A stretch of 64,000 bases of DNA from Miscanthus floridulus. Taxonomy: Eukaryota; Streptophyta; Magnoliopsida; Poales; Poaceae. The notes under the pieces were generated by a model, which made no database searches, had not been told where the DNA came from, and saw only the letters and a program-made list of their open reading frames with translations. Positions 1 to 10,453 of this stretch are shown here, piece after piece. The stretch spans positions 26,579,491-26,643,490 of the forward strand of contig NC_089598.1 of assembly GCF_019320115.1 (NCBI RefSeq), in the 5' to 3' direction. Numbering within the stretch: the stretch's first letter is position 1; each line of letters starts with the position of its first letter. Made by a program: the position numbers and the translations under genes.

Positions 1-987
1 TTCCTAATTTTGTATGTGGATGATATCTTGCTTGCTAGTAGTGATATCAATCTACTAATGGAAACGAAGAAATTCTTGTCCTCAAACTTTGATATGAAAG
101 ATCTCGGTGAGGCCTCGTTCGTTTTGGGAATAGAGATTCACCGAGACAGGAGAAAAGGGTTTCTAGGATTATCGCAAAAGGCATACATAGAAAAGGTCCT
201 GAAGAAATTTAGTATGCATGCGTGCAGTCCTTCACCTGCTCCTATAGTCAAGGGCGATAGATTTAGGGAACATCAGTGTCCCAAGAACCAATATGAAATT
301 GACCGAATGAAAGCGGTACCGTATGCTTCAGCTGTTGGAAGTTTACAATATGCTCAAGTGTGTACACGCCCTGACTTAGCTTTTGTTACCGAGTTACTTG
401 GCAGATATCAAAAGAATCTAGGAATTGAACATTGAAAATTAGTGAAGAAAGTCCTGCGTTATTTGTAGGGTACGAAAGGCCTCATGCTTACGTATAGAAG
501 ATCTGATACCCTGCAGATAGAGGGGTATTTAGATTCTGATTATGCGGGAGATGAAAAAAAATCCACGTCAGGATATGTATTTACTCTCGCAGGAGGGACT
601 ATATCGTGGAAAAGCTCTAAACAAACCGTAACTACATCCTCGACAATGTATGCCGAGTTTGTAGCATACTATGAGGCAACGGGGCAGGTGAATTGGCTGA
701 AAAAATTCATACCCGGATTAAAAGTGATTGATAATGTAAATGAACTACTGAGATTGTATTGTGATAACAATCTAGCGGTACAGTATGCTCACAACAATAG
801 GTCAAGTGGTGCTGCCAAACACATTGACATAAAGTACTATATTGTGAAAGATAAAGTTTGGGATCATATAATAAATCTTGATCATATAAGTACAAAGAAA
901 ATGCTCGCGGATCCGCTCACAAAAGGCTTACCACCCAACGTGTTTAGAGAACACGTAGCCGGCATGGGTTTAAGGGAAAGCCTATGA
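1..987 (+). pseudogene. Ty1-copia pol, 3' part: RT to RNase H
   Basis: End of a copia-type polyprotein entering from the left edge. It opens at the reverse transcriptase YVDD motif (about 15-30), continues through the RT thumb (LGIEIHRDR, VGSLQYA, TRPDLAF) and into RNase H ([46 protein letters not shown]). The frame is constant but broken by TGA at 433-435 and TAG at 466-468, so it cannot make a full enzyme. Gag, protease and integrase lie outside the window. It is followed by a polypurine tract and an LTR, the normal 3' layout of a copia element. The family assignment is secure; the lineage is not assigned. Confidence 0.95.
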
Positions 988-1201
988 TTCCTGAACATAC
1001 GAAGGGCCCAAAGAAAGTTTACATTTCAAAACGGAGAAGTGTATTGTGCCTGTTAGTCTAACGGCACTAATTGCTGTGACAATGAGACAGTTCTATGCAC
1101 TAATCTGTGATGAAATAGGATGGAAGTAAGAAAAATATGAATTGAAAGTTTTGAGTATGAAATTAAAGAACGAAGAATAGATGAGAGATCAAGGGGGAGA
1201 A

Positions 1202-1650
1202 TGTTAGGTTTTATCTCCCACCAGTTAGGCCCAACGGCCTCGTGCCCTAATCGGGGGCGCCCAACCCTACATGGTTGGTGGGCCCCCGTCGCACAGCGCT
1301 ATAAAGGAAAGGTGGGGACCGGGGCTCGCAGTACGAGGTTCACCGCGCCGCCAGTCACCCCACCGACATCCTAACCCTAACCCGATCTTGAGAAGGGGCG
1401 CTGCCAGCGACGGGAAGCACCACTGACGCCGACAACGCCACCCTCGACGCACACGCCGCCGCCAAGGACGCCACAGCGCCGACTCCTCCCTCTCCACCGA
1501 ACATCGCTGCCGGCGCGCAGATGGCGTCCGCCAACGAGATCCCGGCCGGTGCTTCAACCACTACGGCCTTCGATGGTCTGCTACCTCTCACTCCCCTTCT
1601 CTCTGCCTCTCATGTAAATCTTGAACATGTATTCTATTCCTATGCAAAAT
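1202..1650 (+). repeat. 3' LTR of the left-edge copia element
   Basis: A polypurine tract (AAGGGGGAGA, 1191-1200) is followed by TGTTAGG at 1202, the usual LTR start. A TATAAA box lies at 1300-1305 and is followed by GC-rich leader-like sequence. The matching 5' LTR is outside the window, so the right end near 1650 is a guess: no clear CA end or target duplication was found. Short ORFs on both strands here look fortuitous. Confidence 0.65.
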
Positions 1651-1923
1651 ATCCCTGATCATGATGAATATAACTCAGAGAAAACCAACAGGCGAGACCA
1701 CGGCGTGGAGTGTGAGTGGGGTGGGGCGCTTTGGCCTTTGTTTGGGAGTTTGGGACCTGGGAGAGGGTTGGTGACGGACACCGTCACACTGACACCGACG
1801 GCGATGCAACAGAGTGGCGGAGCGGCGATGGTCAAAGGGTTCGTTTGGGTGGGGGATCCAAGGCTGAGGAGGCCAGTGGAGTTGAAGTCTGCATCTCTGC
1901 AACCAGATACTATACTACTCCTA
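1651..1923. other. No gene seen
   Basis: GC-rich stretch with overlapping short ORFs on both strands and no recognisable domain. It may be the rest of the copia LTR or the old insertion site. Confidence 0.4.
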
Positions 1924-2166
1924 GGTCCAGTTTAGTTTGCAAAAGATTTTGCAAAATTTTTCACATTCCCCATCACATCGAATCTTTGGACGCATGCATG
2001 AAACATTAAATATAAATAAAAAATAAAACTAATTACACAGTTTAGACGAAATCCACGAGACGAATCTTTTAAACCTAATTAGACTATGATTGGACACTAT
2101 TTGTCAAATAACAACGAAAATACTACTGTGTTTATTTTACCAAAAATTTTGGAACTAAACTGGGTG
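1924..2166. mobile_element. MITE with GTTTAGTT termini
   Basis: Left end CCAGTTTAGTT (1927-1937) is the exact reverse complement of AACTAAACTGG (2153-2163). The interior (CACATCGAATCTTTGGAC, then CGAGACGAATCTTTT) matches a MITE common in grasses. The terminal bases are mutated, so no target duplication could be fixed. Confidence 0.75.
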
Positions 2167-2373
2167 TATTCAGAATGCAGAAAGCCTGCACTGCAGCTGC
2201 AGGCTGCCGGTGCCGGCAGCAGAACTTTCTTCTGCTTGTCCTGATGGGTACTGTGCGTGCCTGCAGTGCAGCCAGGCTGCTGGAGTAGTAGTACTATCAA
2301 TCTATCTGTAAAGCCGCTCCGGCTCTGAACGGGTAGCATAGCAAAGGCAAAGCAATAGGAGGGCGAGCTGATC

Positions 2374-2552
2374 GTCTGTTTGGTAGCTCCTAAATTTAGT
2401 AACTTTGAGTTTTATTAGTAACTTTTTTTTTTTAAACACTATGACTAAATATGATTAAAAGGGCTTTAGTTTTCTCTATTAACTTTGGAGTTACTAAAAG
2501 CGACTAAACCATTTAGTAGCTCTTAAAGTTTAGTAGTCAAAACCAAACACCT
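2374..2552. mobile_element. MITE with GTTTGGT termini
   Basis: Left GTCTGTTTGGTAGCTCCTAA and right end ACCAAACACC form imperfect terminal inverted repeats around an AT-rich interior with inverted TTTAGTAACTTT / AAAGTTTAGTAG motifs. It is non-coding. Family unassigned; Tourist-like is possible. Confidence 0.65.
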
Positions 2553-3199
2553 CCTTGGTAGGAGTTATGACTCGGCCAGCAGAGGGTCAAGAGACACCCA
2601 TCGTGATCGTGGTCGCGCGCGAACCAGATTGACAGATTGTGCACTGTTGCTGTATTAATTATCGTCATGGCCCTCCAAACACGGGGCTAATAACATGTCA
2701 ACAGTGAACGGACGCTGGCCTCGTCGAAAGCTAAGCTGGGACGACGCTGGAGCCAGCAGCACTCAGCAGTACTGTCTGTCTCGGCAGGGTCATTCTGGCC
2801 ATTGTCTCCTCCATGGCCATCTGCCGCCGGCGACGAGTCCTGAACCGTGTTGCGTTTCCCTCAACCTAGGCTGGCTGAGGCTGGCTGGCTGGTGGTTTCA
2901 CAGTCACGTGGGCCGTGTGTTATTTCTTGTACAAGGCCCGCTACCACGTGCACGGGTCGGCTCACGGGCTAGATCAGTTTTTCCTCTCCCGGACAAGTAA
3001 CGCGGGCCTCCTCTTGCCTGCCACAGACTGCCGAGCCCATACCACCGAGGGCGAAGAATCTTCAGCTGGCCAGCCCCCATCCCCCGACCCCGCCCTCGGC
3101 CCAAACCACGTTCTCTGCAGTTCCATCGGTTCCAATCCGCCGCTCTGCCTGCACCGTCCCCCACCTGCCGGCGTCGATCCCCACCCCACCGGCTCCGCC
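2553..3199. other. GC-rich leader/promoter-like region
   Basis: From about 2690 the sequence becomes GC- and CpG-rich and leads to the ATG at 3200. It would suit the 5' region of the gene model at 3200-5324. No TATA box was identified with confidence, and the ORFs here resemble nothing known. Confidence 0.35.
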
Positions 3200-5324
3200 A
3201 TGTTTTGCATCCTCCTCCTCGACGAAGACGCCGCCAGCCGCACCTTGCCTTACTGCCCCGCAGTCCCAGGCTATGCAGCTGCTAAGCTTCTACAATTGGG
3301 TGATGTCTACGGCAACGACGAGCACAGGAGTCAAGATCGGAGCTGCGACTGGGCATGTAAGTTGGGATCTAGATGGTGAGTTGATTTTCTATTTCCGTCA
3401 GCGCATATTCTTTGTGGAGAAGGAGTAAATTTGTCTCCATTATGCCATTATGCCAAATGATAAGGTTTTAGGGGTACTACCATTGTTGATTCAAACATCT
3501 TGACGCCGATGGCGATGAACGAGCGGAGCCATCTGCCGCTCGAGGAGGAGGCTGAGGTCAGTCTTGCTGTTACGTGCGTCTTCATTTTTTTTAGTTTCCT
3601 TTCCAAATTTTTAGTGATCCAGATATAGTCTAAAACATCTTACAGGAAATACTAGGGACTGTCAGGAGCATATGTCCCGTTATGTTGATTTTAGCACCTA
3701 CTCCATGTTTATATAAATTGATAGTTTTGAGTGGTCACTGAAACTGACCTCTTAGTGTTGCAATTTCATTTCTGTGGATCTATGAAGATTCCTATACTGT
3801 TGTTCACTTATTGGCTCCAAATATGTTCTACGATTGAAGGATTTATTTGTTCCAAATATGTTGTACGATTGAAGGAGTAAGGTTTCTGACAACATGCCAT
3901 GTTGCTGATGCCCCTTATTTTTTTGCCCCAAACATGCACTTTTATCCTCACCTTTGATAGCTAGATATGTTTTTTTCTCCCTCTATAAAAATATGTTTTT
4001 CTGTGTTCTGAACTGAGGCAGGAAACATATTCTAAAGCCTAATCATTGACATCTTGCCTACATATAGGTAATGTGCCTATGTGAATAAGTTCGACAGTTC
4101 TGTCCTATAGAATTTCTCGATGTTTTTCTTGAACATTAGAGAATAGTAAGTAAAGACAGTCAACTACATTTTACAGCTCTACATTATGCCATTCAGCATG
4201 CTTCCACTGTCAAGCTGGAGAAACCAGCCAACGTATATTTGATGCCTTTATGGTTTTCAGTTTGTGATGAGACGGTGGATCAGTTTTTATTTGGTGAAAG
4301 AAGGAAACAGGAAGAGTATATACTCAGATCAGCATCATCGACTAAGGTAATGTTTTATAGCTTTAGTGTGTTTACAAATCTTCTTCGTTGGTTCTTTTAT
4401 TTGTTACATTCTTCTGTTGTCCTTATTTTTTCCTAAATTGTTTTCCATAGAAAATGGATGCTATGAGTGGCCCACTGAATTCTGCCTATTCACGAAAATG
4501 CTTGAATGATGTGATTATCTCAAACCTATTTGTTAAGATATGCATTGTTTTAACTCCGACATATTTATGTGCAGTTGTTAATTCCAACAGATTGTTCTTT
4601 TTTTTACCTGTACTAGGTTCATAAACCAAAAAATGGCTATGCTTGGTAAAATAGAATGCTCCTTTTGTCATATGCAGCCTTTTTGTTGTGCATGTTAGAG
4701 CAGATCTCTTTTTTCTAAAGTCAGTAATCTCAGGGTAGAGCATTGGGGAGGAAGAGTAAACGGGATCTAGACTCAGTTGATACGAATCCATATTAATGAG
4801 GGTTGCTTCTAGAAATAGTAATAATTTGTAGTAGCAGTGAAATATGTCAGTAAATAATGGAACGCCTCCTTTGCCATTGGCTTGGTTCAGGGCAGCAACA
4901 GATTTTCTTATGGTTCGATTAGTGGTCCACTTTTGTTGTGCATCGCTAGGCTTGCAAGATGAAGTCTATGTAATTCTTCATGCAAGTTTACATGCCCTGT
5001 GGTTATTGTACAGCTGAATTTAGTATAATCAAATTCGTCGTTGTCTATTGTAGCCTGGGTATGTGAAGATTGTTGTTAGTATGTTTGATGTGCTCCTACT
5101 CTAAAGCTAATGCTACTTCCTTACGGTTTAGCATGTTAAATTATCTGCTTCTATGCCATCTGTAAAATTTTCAAACAATAAATTTTATTAGTATCATGGA
5201 TTCATGGTCGGTTTCTGCATGACGAATAATTTGACCTGAGGCCCCTTAATTTCAGAGAAACGACCCAGTAGGAGATATTGGCAGTCAAGCAGCTACCGAG
5301 ACCACTTATTTGTCTAGGGGATGA
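3200..5324 (+). CDS. Possible three-exon gene, unrecognised product
   Basis: Model built from splice signals: exon 1 3200-3356 (ATG after GCTCCGCC, donor GCAT|GTAAGTTG), exon 2 4177-4346 (acceptor TTTTACAG, donor AAG|GTAATG), exon 3 5256-5324 (acceptor AATTTCAG, stop TGA). Lengths of 157, 170 and 69 nt sum to 396, giving 131 residues, and both junctions keep phase. Exon 2 reads LHYAIQHASTVKLEKP and then FSVCDETVDQFLFGERR; exon 3 ends in TTYLSRG. No family is recognised. A competing exon with ATG at 3509 and donor GTCAGT at 3557 lies in intron 1. The introns are AT-rich as in plant genes. Support is only open frames plus splice consensus, so a pseudogene or non-coding transcript is equally possible. 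Confidence 0.35.
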
Positions 5325-5730
5325 AATGGTTCATAATCTATTGAGCAAAGTAAGATATAATCCTATGATTATTTTGATCTCTAGCACTCCAGTTCTTTTA
5401 TATATTATATGGAGCTACATGGAATTGCCATACTAAATTGAGACAATTTCATTTAAGAGACAGCTATAAGCATTTGTCCTTCATGTACTTTTGACAAAGA
5501 GGTAACAGTAACCCTTCACTACTATTTTTTCTTGCACTATTGGCTTCTCTTAAACTATTATCCAGATTGCATGATCTCTTCTTTCTCCAAACTTTTCAGG
5601 TGGGAGTAAACATGAATGCCCTAGTTCCATCGAGGTTGTCATGCACAGTATGTTATTTGACATCCTAGTGCTTAAAGTGTTTTGAATGAGCACTAGAACA
5701 TATTTTATAATTAATTTTACCAATGAGTTA
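5325..5730. other. AT-rich, no gene seen
   Basis: Low-GC sequence following the terminal exon of the weak gene model; possible 3' UTR or further introns. A TTTTCAG|GTGGGAG acceptor-like site near 5600 precedes a short open stretch of unknown meaning. Confidence 0.3.
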
Positions 5731-6043
5731 CTGTAGGGAACCTGCTCGGCAGGTGCCAAAAGAGCCCAAATCCTTGTGTTATGAAGCTCAGGCAAGCAAT
5801 GAGCAAAAGCCTCAAGAAGTGTAGCTTAGCTCTTGCATCTTCAGTTCGTAGGGAAACTATTGCCAGTGTCCTAACCTGTGTTCTTTACTGTAGGGAACCT
5901 GCTCGGCAGGTGCCAAAAGAGCCCAAATCCTTGTGTTATGAAGCTCAGGCAAGCAGTGAGCAAAAGCCTCAAGAAGTGTAGCTTAGCTCTTGCATCTTCA
6001 GTTCGTAGGGAAACTATTGCCAGTGTCCTAACCTGTGTTCTTT
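5731..6043 (+). repeat. 157-bp direct tandem duplication, two copies
   Basis: Copy 1 is 5731-5887 and copy 2 is 5888-6043, nearly identical. Each begins with CTGTAG, which reads as a splice acceptor, followed by an open stretch (REPARQVPKEPKSLCYEAQ) ending at the same TAG stop. The unit may be a duplicated terminal exon with its acceptor. A third acceptor-like site (GAAACAG, near 6055) follows. Translation is unproven. Confidence 0.85.
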
Positions 6044-6512
6044 TCTTTGAAACAGGGAAGTTGAATTGCTTAAGAACCCACAGCGCAACTTCCCCCTGAG
6101 CAGCCTTAGACTATCGACATTCGACTGATTCTAAAAAAACATTTTCATTTACTGTTTGGTTGTATGATTATTGTGAGGTTGAGCCTTTGTGCCCCAATAG
6201 TATTTAGAATCTGAAGCATAGACAAGCAATAAACCCATGGGCTTATGCAAGTGTTGAAATCTTATAGTGAGTTGAGATACCTGCTTATTTTTTACAGACC
6301 TGCAAATCCTGAGTGCTAATGCAAATGTAATAAATTCACAACTATTGTTAGCTGTCTCAAATCTTGAAATGCTCGACCAAATTCGTCCTCACCTTTCTGC
6401 CTATAATCATCCTGGCTACAAAATCACCTTGTTCCGTAACCTGACAAAAAGAAAAAGACGCCATGCGGTGGACGGACGGGTGGACGAGAAACAAGGGGCG
6501 GCACCTGGAGTG
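6044..6512. other. No gene seen
   Basis: AT-rich sequence after the tandem duplication. The ORFs at 6345-6632 and 6463-6651 run into the next MITE and are judged fortuitous. Confidence 0.35.
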
Positions 6513-6697
6513 GGTGTGTTTGGTTTCATCTTCTTCTCATTCCTCACTTTTTTGTTTGATTTGTGGAATAGAATCGTTGATTCATCACCACATTATTTCT
6601 CACAAGCTAATAACCAGTATATGCACAGTTGATCCCACCAAAAAATCATGAAATGAACTCATGATGTGATTTCACAAACCAAAACCAAACACACCAG
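6513..6697. mobile_element. MITE with TGTGTTTGGTTT termini
   Basis: Ends GTGTGTTTGGTTT (from 6514) and AAACCAAACACAC (to about 6695) are perfect inverted repeats around a roughly 185-bp AT-rich, non-coding body. AGTGGGTG occurs just outside both ends and may be a remnant target duplication. Confidence 0.7.
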
Positions 6698-6949
6698 AAG
6701 TGGGTGTCTGGCGCCTTTGCGTGTGCGGGAGAGGACTTGGGTACCACCCCAGGATGCAAGTTCAAACTATTTTGGGTCATTGGGGTGACCCAAAAAATTG
6801 ATCAAATGAAAAGAATGATATTTTAGTAGTTTGAGGAAGGTGGAAAAATGAACTAGAATGGTATTTGACCGTAATTAGTTAGGTGACCAAGAAAACACCA
6901 TTGAGTACCCACTTGCACCCCTAGTACCACGGTACCAAATAATTACAGT

Positions 6950-7065
6950 CGAATATATAAACAAGCCGAAATACTATTTTGGCTGATTTATTATGAGAGA
7001 AAAATATTGTTCCAGCTGAAAAAACAAGCTGAAAAATACGGATTATAAGAGAAGCGAACAGTGCC
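6950..7065. mobile_element. Degenerate MITE, AAGCGAACAG type
   Basis: Contains the grass MITE motifs TATGAGAGAAAAATATTGTTCCAGC, shown here only in part, and GGATTATAAGAGAAGCGAACAG. AACAAGCCGAAA and TTTTGGCTGATT on the left mirror AACAAGCTGAAA on the right. Related copies lie at 29441-29560 and, more distantly, 34662-34776. The ends are too decayed for a target duplication. Confidence 0.5.
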
Positions 7066-7331
7066 TACTCGTCTGATGTATGTATGAATTCACGAACTCG
7101 ACCAGAATAGCTAGGTACCGCCCGCCACTTATGCTATGCCATCACTTCTGTTATCCGTGTCTGAACTCCCTCCAAAGCAGGCTCGATGAACAAAAGATAT
7201 ACCATCTTCATTCCCAGCATCAAGCGGAAGAGGATGATCAGTCAGAGAAGTTGAGGAAGAAGCGCGATGCTCCATCCGGAGGAGGAGGAACAAGCGCCAT
7301 GGCTTCCCCGTCCCTGGCTCTGTGGCCGCTG
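7066..7331. other. 3' flank of the minus-strand gene
   Basis: Sequence just downstream of the stop of the 7332-10261 gene, presumably its 3' UTR. No polyadenylation signal was assigned. Plus-strand ORFs here are shadows. Confidence 0.35.
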
Positions 7332-10261
7332 TCATCTTCTTCGGCGAATCTGTTGTCGTATATACGCGGTGGAAGCCTGACACAGCGCCTGCTTGCCGCG
7401 AACATTCCTTAGCTGGTGATACTGCAGCTTCGACCGATTGTAGCCCTTGTACTCTTTGTGGCAAGCAAGGCAGCGCACCCACATGCCTTCCTTCTCGCCG
7501 AACAGCCCCAGTCGGGTTCTTCCATTCTCAACCTCATTCCTGCATGAATGCATCCATGACACGAGTTTAGATTAGCAAACAACTTGTTCTCTCTCTCTCT
7601 CGGACACACACACACAAGTACCGAATCCCAAGCAAACACGGTCTCTCTCTCATATACTACTGGCCAAAATATATATAAGTATCGAATACCAAGCAAACAC
7701 GTACGTTGTCATTAATTAAGACTTACCGGAATTCTGGGAAGTACACCTTGAGGTAGTCATTGACGCAGCGGTGTGTTACATTCGTGTCGCCGAAGTCATG
7801 GTTATCACTGTAGAAAACGCAAATAAGGGGTGCACGAAATAACTAGAGCTGCTTATCCCTCGATCATATTGAGGTTAGAGGAATTAAGTAGACTACATAG
7901 ATAGTATCTTTTGTACGCAAAATACTAGTAGTAACAAGCTGCTCATTTACCTTGGCCGACCTCCAGCCCTAGCTGTTGTCTCTAGCCGGGCCAAGAGCGT
8001 GTCCACAAAAGGGTTGCCAGTGCTCACGCCATCAGGATAAACACCTCTGATGTGCTTACGGTAGTATGATTCAGCTCTAAGAGTATCCCCTTGCTTTCTG
8101 ATACTGAAGTAAGCATGCCCTCTCAGCAAAATGACGAGCTCAGGGTGAGCCCTATTGATGTCACGCTCGTCTACCTCGATGTCCACGGCACGATTTATAG
8201 CTTTTCCTTCCTGGACCATCAGAGCAAGAATGTCTAATGCACGGTCCGACTCCCCTTGGCGAAGACAATGCTGCAGGTCATTAGGACCAAGCTGCTCGAT
8301 TTGAACTACAGGCCTGCAGTGTATTGAAATCTGAATGTCATTCCATCTGTTACATCACCACCACTCAATACATTTTTGAACTAACTGATCACATTTAACT
8401 AGCAATGATTGAAATCACAAACTCTAGCTATGATTAGCCATGGTTTCACAAAAACTTCTCACCCTGTAGCTCTAGCCTCAGCATCTCCAAGAACTTGTAG
8501 CAGCGGAAGGGGCTGCTCCGGTGACAGCAACCTGGCCATACATTTTTTTTCTTCAATATAATGAGGTGCAAAATATTTGCTCAAAAAATGAGGTGCAAAA
8601 TGCAGAAGCAAACGGTTTGATATAACAGAGAAGTTGTTTGGGTGTAACAAATTAAAGAGCTAAGTGTTTGAGAACGTTAATTCTTATATTCTAAAGACTG
8701 ACAAGCATAACCGAAGTAATATATATGTACCAAATCAATCCCACAAAACATATGCACTTACGTGTCTAACTGAGCAAGCTCTTCGTTTTCACCTTCGTAT
8801 GCTTCCACACGGCCATGCCCTTGGAAGGAGGGTGCTGACCTACATATAACAGGCAATAATATATCCTCAAAGTTTACATTTACACGCCAAAAGAAGTGGA
8901 TGAAGATTGTTCAAAGATAACTGCAGAAATATATCGATCATAAATCCGGAGCAAATTGTTGTAATATGTACAAGCGAAACGAAATACAGGTGACAGTCCC
9001 AAATCATGCAGTGCGATTTAGTGGTGGTACCGAATCAGTTATCTCTCTGATCTATAGGTGCATACATGTATCCAGTTCTTCAATTAAATTGGTTATTCTA
9101 GCTAACCCAATCATACTTAAGTGATAACACATGCCTACCCTACGTAGTCAACAACATAGAACTCTATCATAAGGAATCGCTACATGTATAAATAGGCAGT
9201 ATGAAACATGCACGGCATGTATGGCCAGTGATAGGTAGAGGTAGTGAAGCTGAACATATAGATGGAAACAGACATGGCACACGACAAGTAATAGGAATGA
9301 AAAGTATCGACAACACGTGCCTGGGGAAGCCGACGCCAGGGGTATAGATGTTGAAGTCTCCCGTCCAGAGCGCGGCGGCCCCTTCCCCCTCGACCTCGGC
9401 GTTGATGTCGTCGGAGTTCGGGAACACAGAAGGCTGCCCATGCTCGAGCGGCAGCCCGACGTGCGCCTGCTGGAACGACCACTCCGTCGACGACGCGTGA
9501 CCCTGGAAGCCGACGCCGGCGGAATAGCTGTTGAAGTCGCCCATCCAGAGCGCGGCGGCCACTTCCCCCTCGACCTCGGCGGCGGTGCCGAAGGCTGGGA
9601 ACATGGAAGACTGCCCATGCTCGAGCGGCAGCCTGGCGTGCGCCTGCTGGAACGACCACTCCGTCGACGACGCGTGCCCGGGGAAGCCGACGCCGGCGGG
9701 ATAGCTGTTGAAGTCGCCCGTCCAGAGCGCGGCGGCCACTTCCCCCTCGACGTGCGCCTGCTGGAACGACCACTCCGTCGACGACGCGTGCCCGGGGAAG
9801 CCGACGCCGGCGGGATAGCTGTTGAAGTCGCCCGTCCAGAGCGCGGCGGCCACTTCCCCCTCGACGTGCTCCTGCTGGAACGACCACTCCGTCGACGACG
9901 CGTGTCCCGGGAAGCCGACGCCGGCGGGATAGCTGTTGAAGTCGCCCGTCCAGAGCGCGGCGGACACTTCCCCTTCGACCTCAACGTCGATGTCGGAGTT
10001 AGGGAACACGGAAGGTTGCCCATGCTCGAGCGGTAGCCAGGCGTGCGCCTGCTGGAACGACCACTCCGTCGACGACGCGTGCCCCGGAAAGCCGACGCCG
10101 GCGGGATAGCTGTTGAAGTGACCTGACCGGAGAGCGGCGGCCATGGCGCCCTCGGCCTCGGCGGCGGTGCCAAATGCCGGGAACACGGAGGGGTCCCGCA
10201 GCTCCAGCGCCCGCACGAACCGCCATGCCGCCGCCGCCGCGTGTGCGTTCTTGTTCTCCAT
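7332..10261 (-). CDS. Six-exon gene, unrecognised repeat-containing protein, 581 aa
   Basis: Exons on the minus strand: 10261-9315, 8839-8762, 8531-8463, 8313-7951, 7807-7727, 7539-7332. The sum is 1746 nt (581 residues plus TGA at 7334-7332). All acceptors end in AG and all donors start with GT; the exon 1 donor (ACGT|GTTG) is the weakest. Every intron has the same phase. Exon 1 starts MENKNAHAAAAAW and then carries six units of GDFNSYPAGVGFPGHASSTE type. Exon 4 is helical and charged (EQLGPNDLQHCLRQGESDRA, then HPELVILLRGHAYFSIRK), loosely TPR-like. Exon 6 has CLACHKEY...YHQ...ALC, a possible zinc site, and a basic tail QQIRRRR suggesting a nuclear or nucleic-acid role (inference). I do not recognise the family. 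A LINE sits just upstream of the ATG. Confidence 0.8.
7588..7616. repeat. (CT)n/(CA)n microsatellite in the last intron
   Basis: A CT run is followed by CGGA and a CA run, inside the intron between exons 5 and 6 of the minus-strand gene. Confidence 0.9.
9320..10150 (-). repeat. Coding minisatellite inside exon 1
   Basis: The plus-strand motif CCGTCGAC recurs at 9484, 9661, 9775, 9889 and 10066, giving spacings of 177, 114, 114 and 177 bp, all multiples of three. Short units encode 38 residues (GDFNSYPAGVGFPGHASSTE, then WSFQQAHVEGEVAAALWT). Long units add about 21 residues (LPLEHGQPSVFPNSD type). Near-identity of the units on DNA level points to recent expansion. GC content is very high, unlike the AT-rich introns. 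Long overlapping ORFs on other frames and strands across this block are shadows of the repeat. Confidence 0.9.
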
Positions 10262-10321
10262 GCAGGCAACTGAAAAGTGTGCTGTGTGCTGCACTGCTTG
10301 CTGCTGCAACTAGATCGACAG

Positions 10322-10419
10322 TTACTTACCCTTTGCAACGTAATATATAAAATATGCTCAAAGGTGGTGGCCAATCGCCTCCGGGTCGGTGACAAACTGA
10401 TCAGAGGAAGAAAGAAAAA
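10322..10419 (+). repeat. Extra copy of the LINE 5' fragment
   Basis: About 97 bp nearly identical to the first bases of the LINE that starts at 10454 (CTTTGCAACG, ATGCTCAAAGGTGGTGGCCA, GATCAGAGGAAGAAAG). It encodes the L1-type RT stretch LCNVIYKICSKVVANRLR. Both copies are preceded by TACTTAC. It lies in the 5' leader or promoter of the minus-strand gene. Confidence 0.8.
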
Positions 10420-10453
10420 GTTATGTATATATATAAAAAAGTTCGGCTACTTA

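Noticed and set aside
1371..1385. CCTAACCCTAACCC, resembling plant telomere repeat
   Set aside because: Only two units, within LTR-like sequence; too short for an interstitial telomere.
9317..10036. Long plus-strand ORF of 239 codons over the minisatellite
   Set aside because: Antisense shadow of the GC-rich repeat exon; the minus-strand model has splice sites and consistent phases.
9148..10395. 415-codon minus-strand ORF in a second frame
   Set aside because: Arg/Ser-rich shadow frame of the repeats; it does not continue into the downstream exons in phase.
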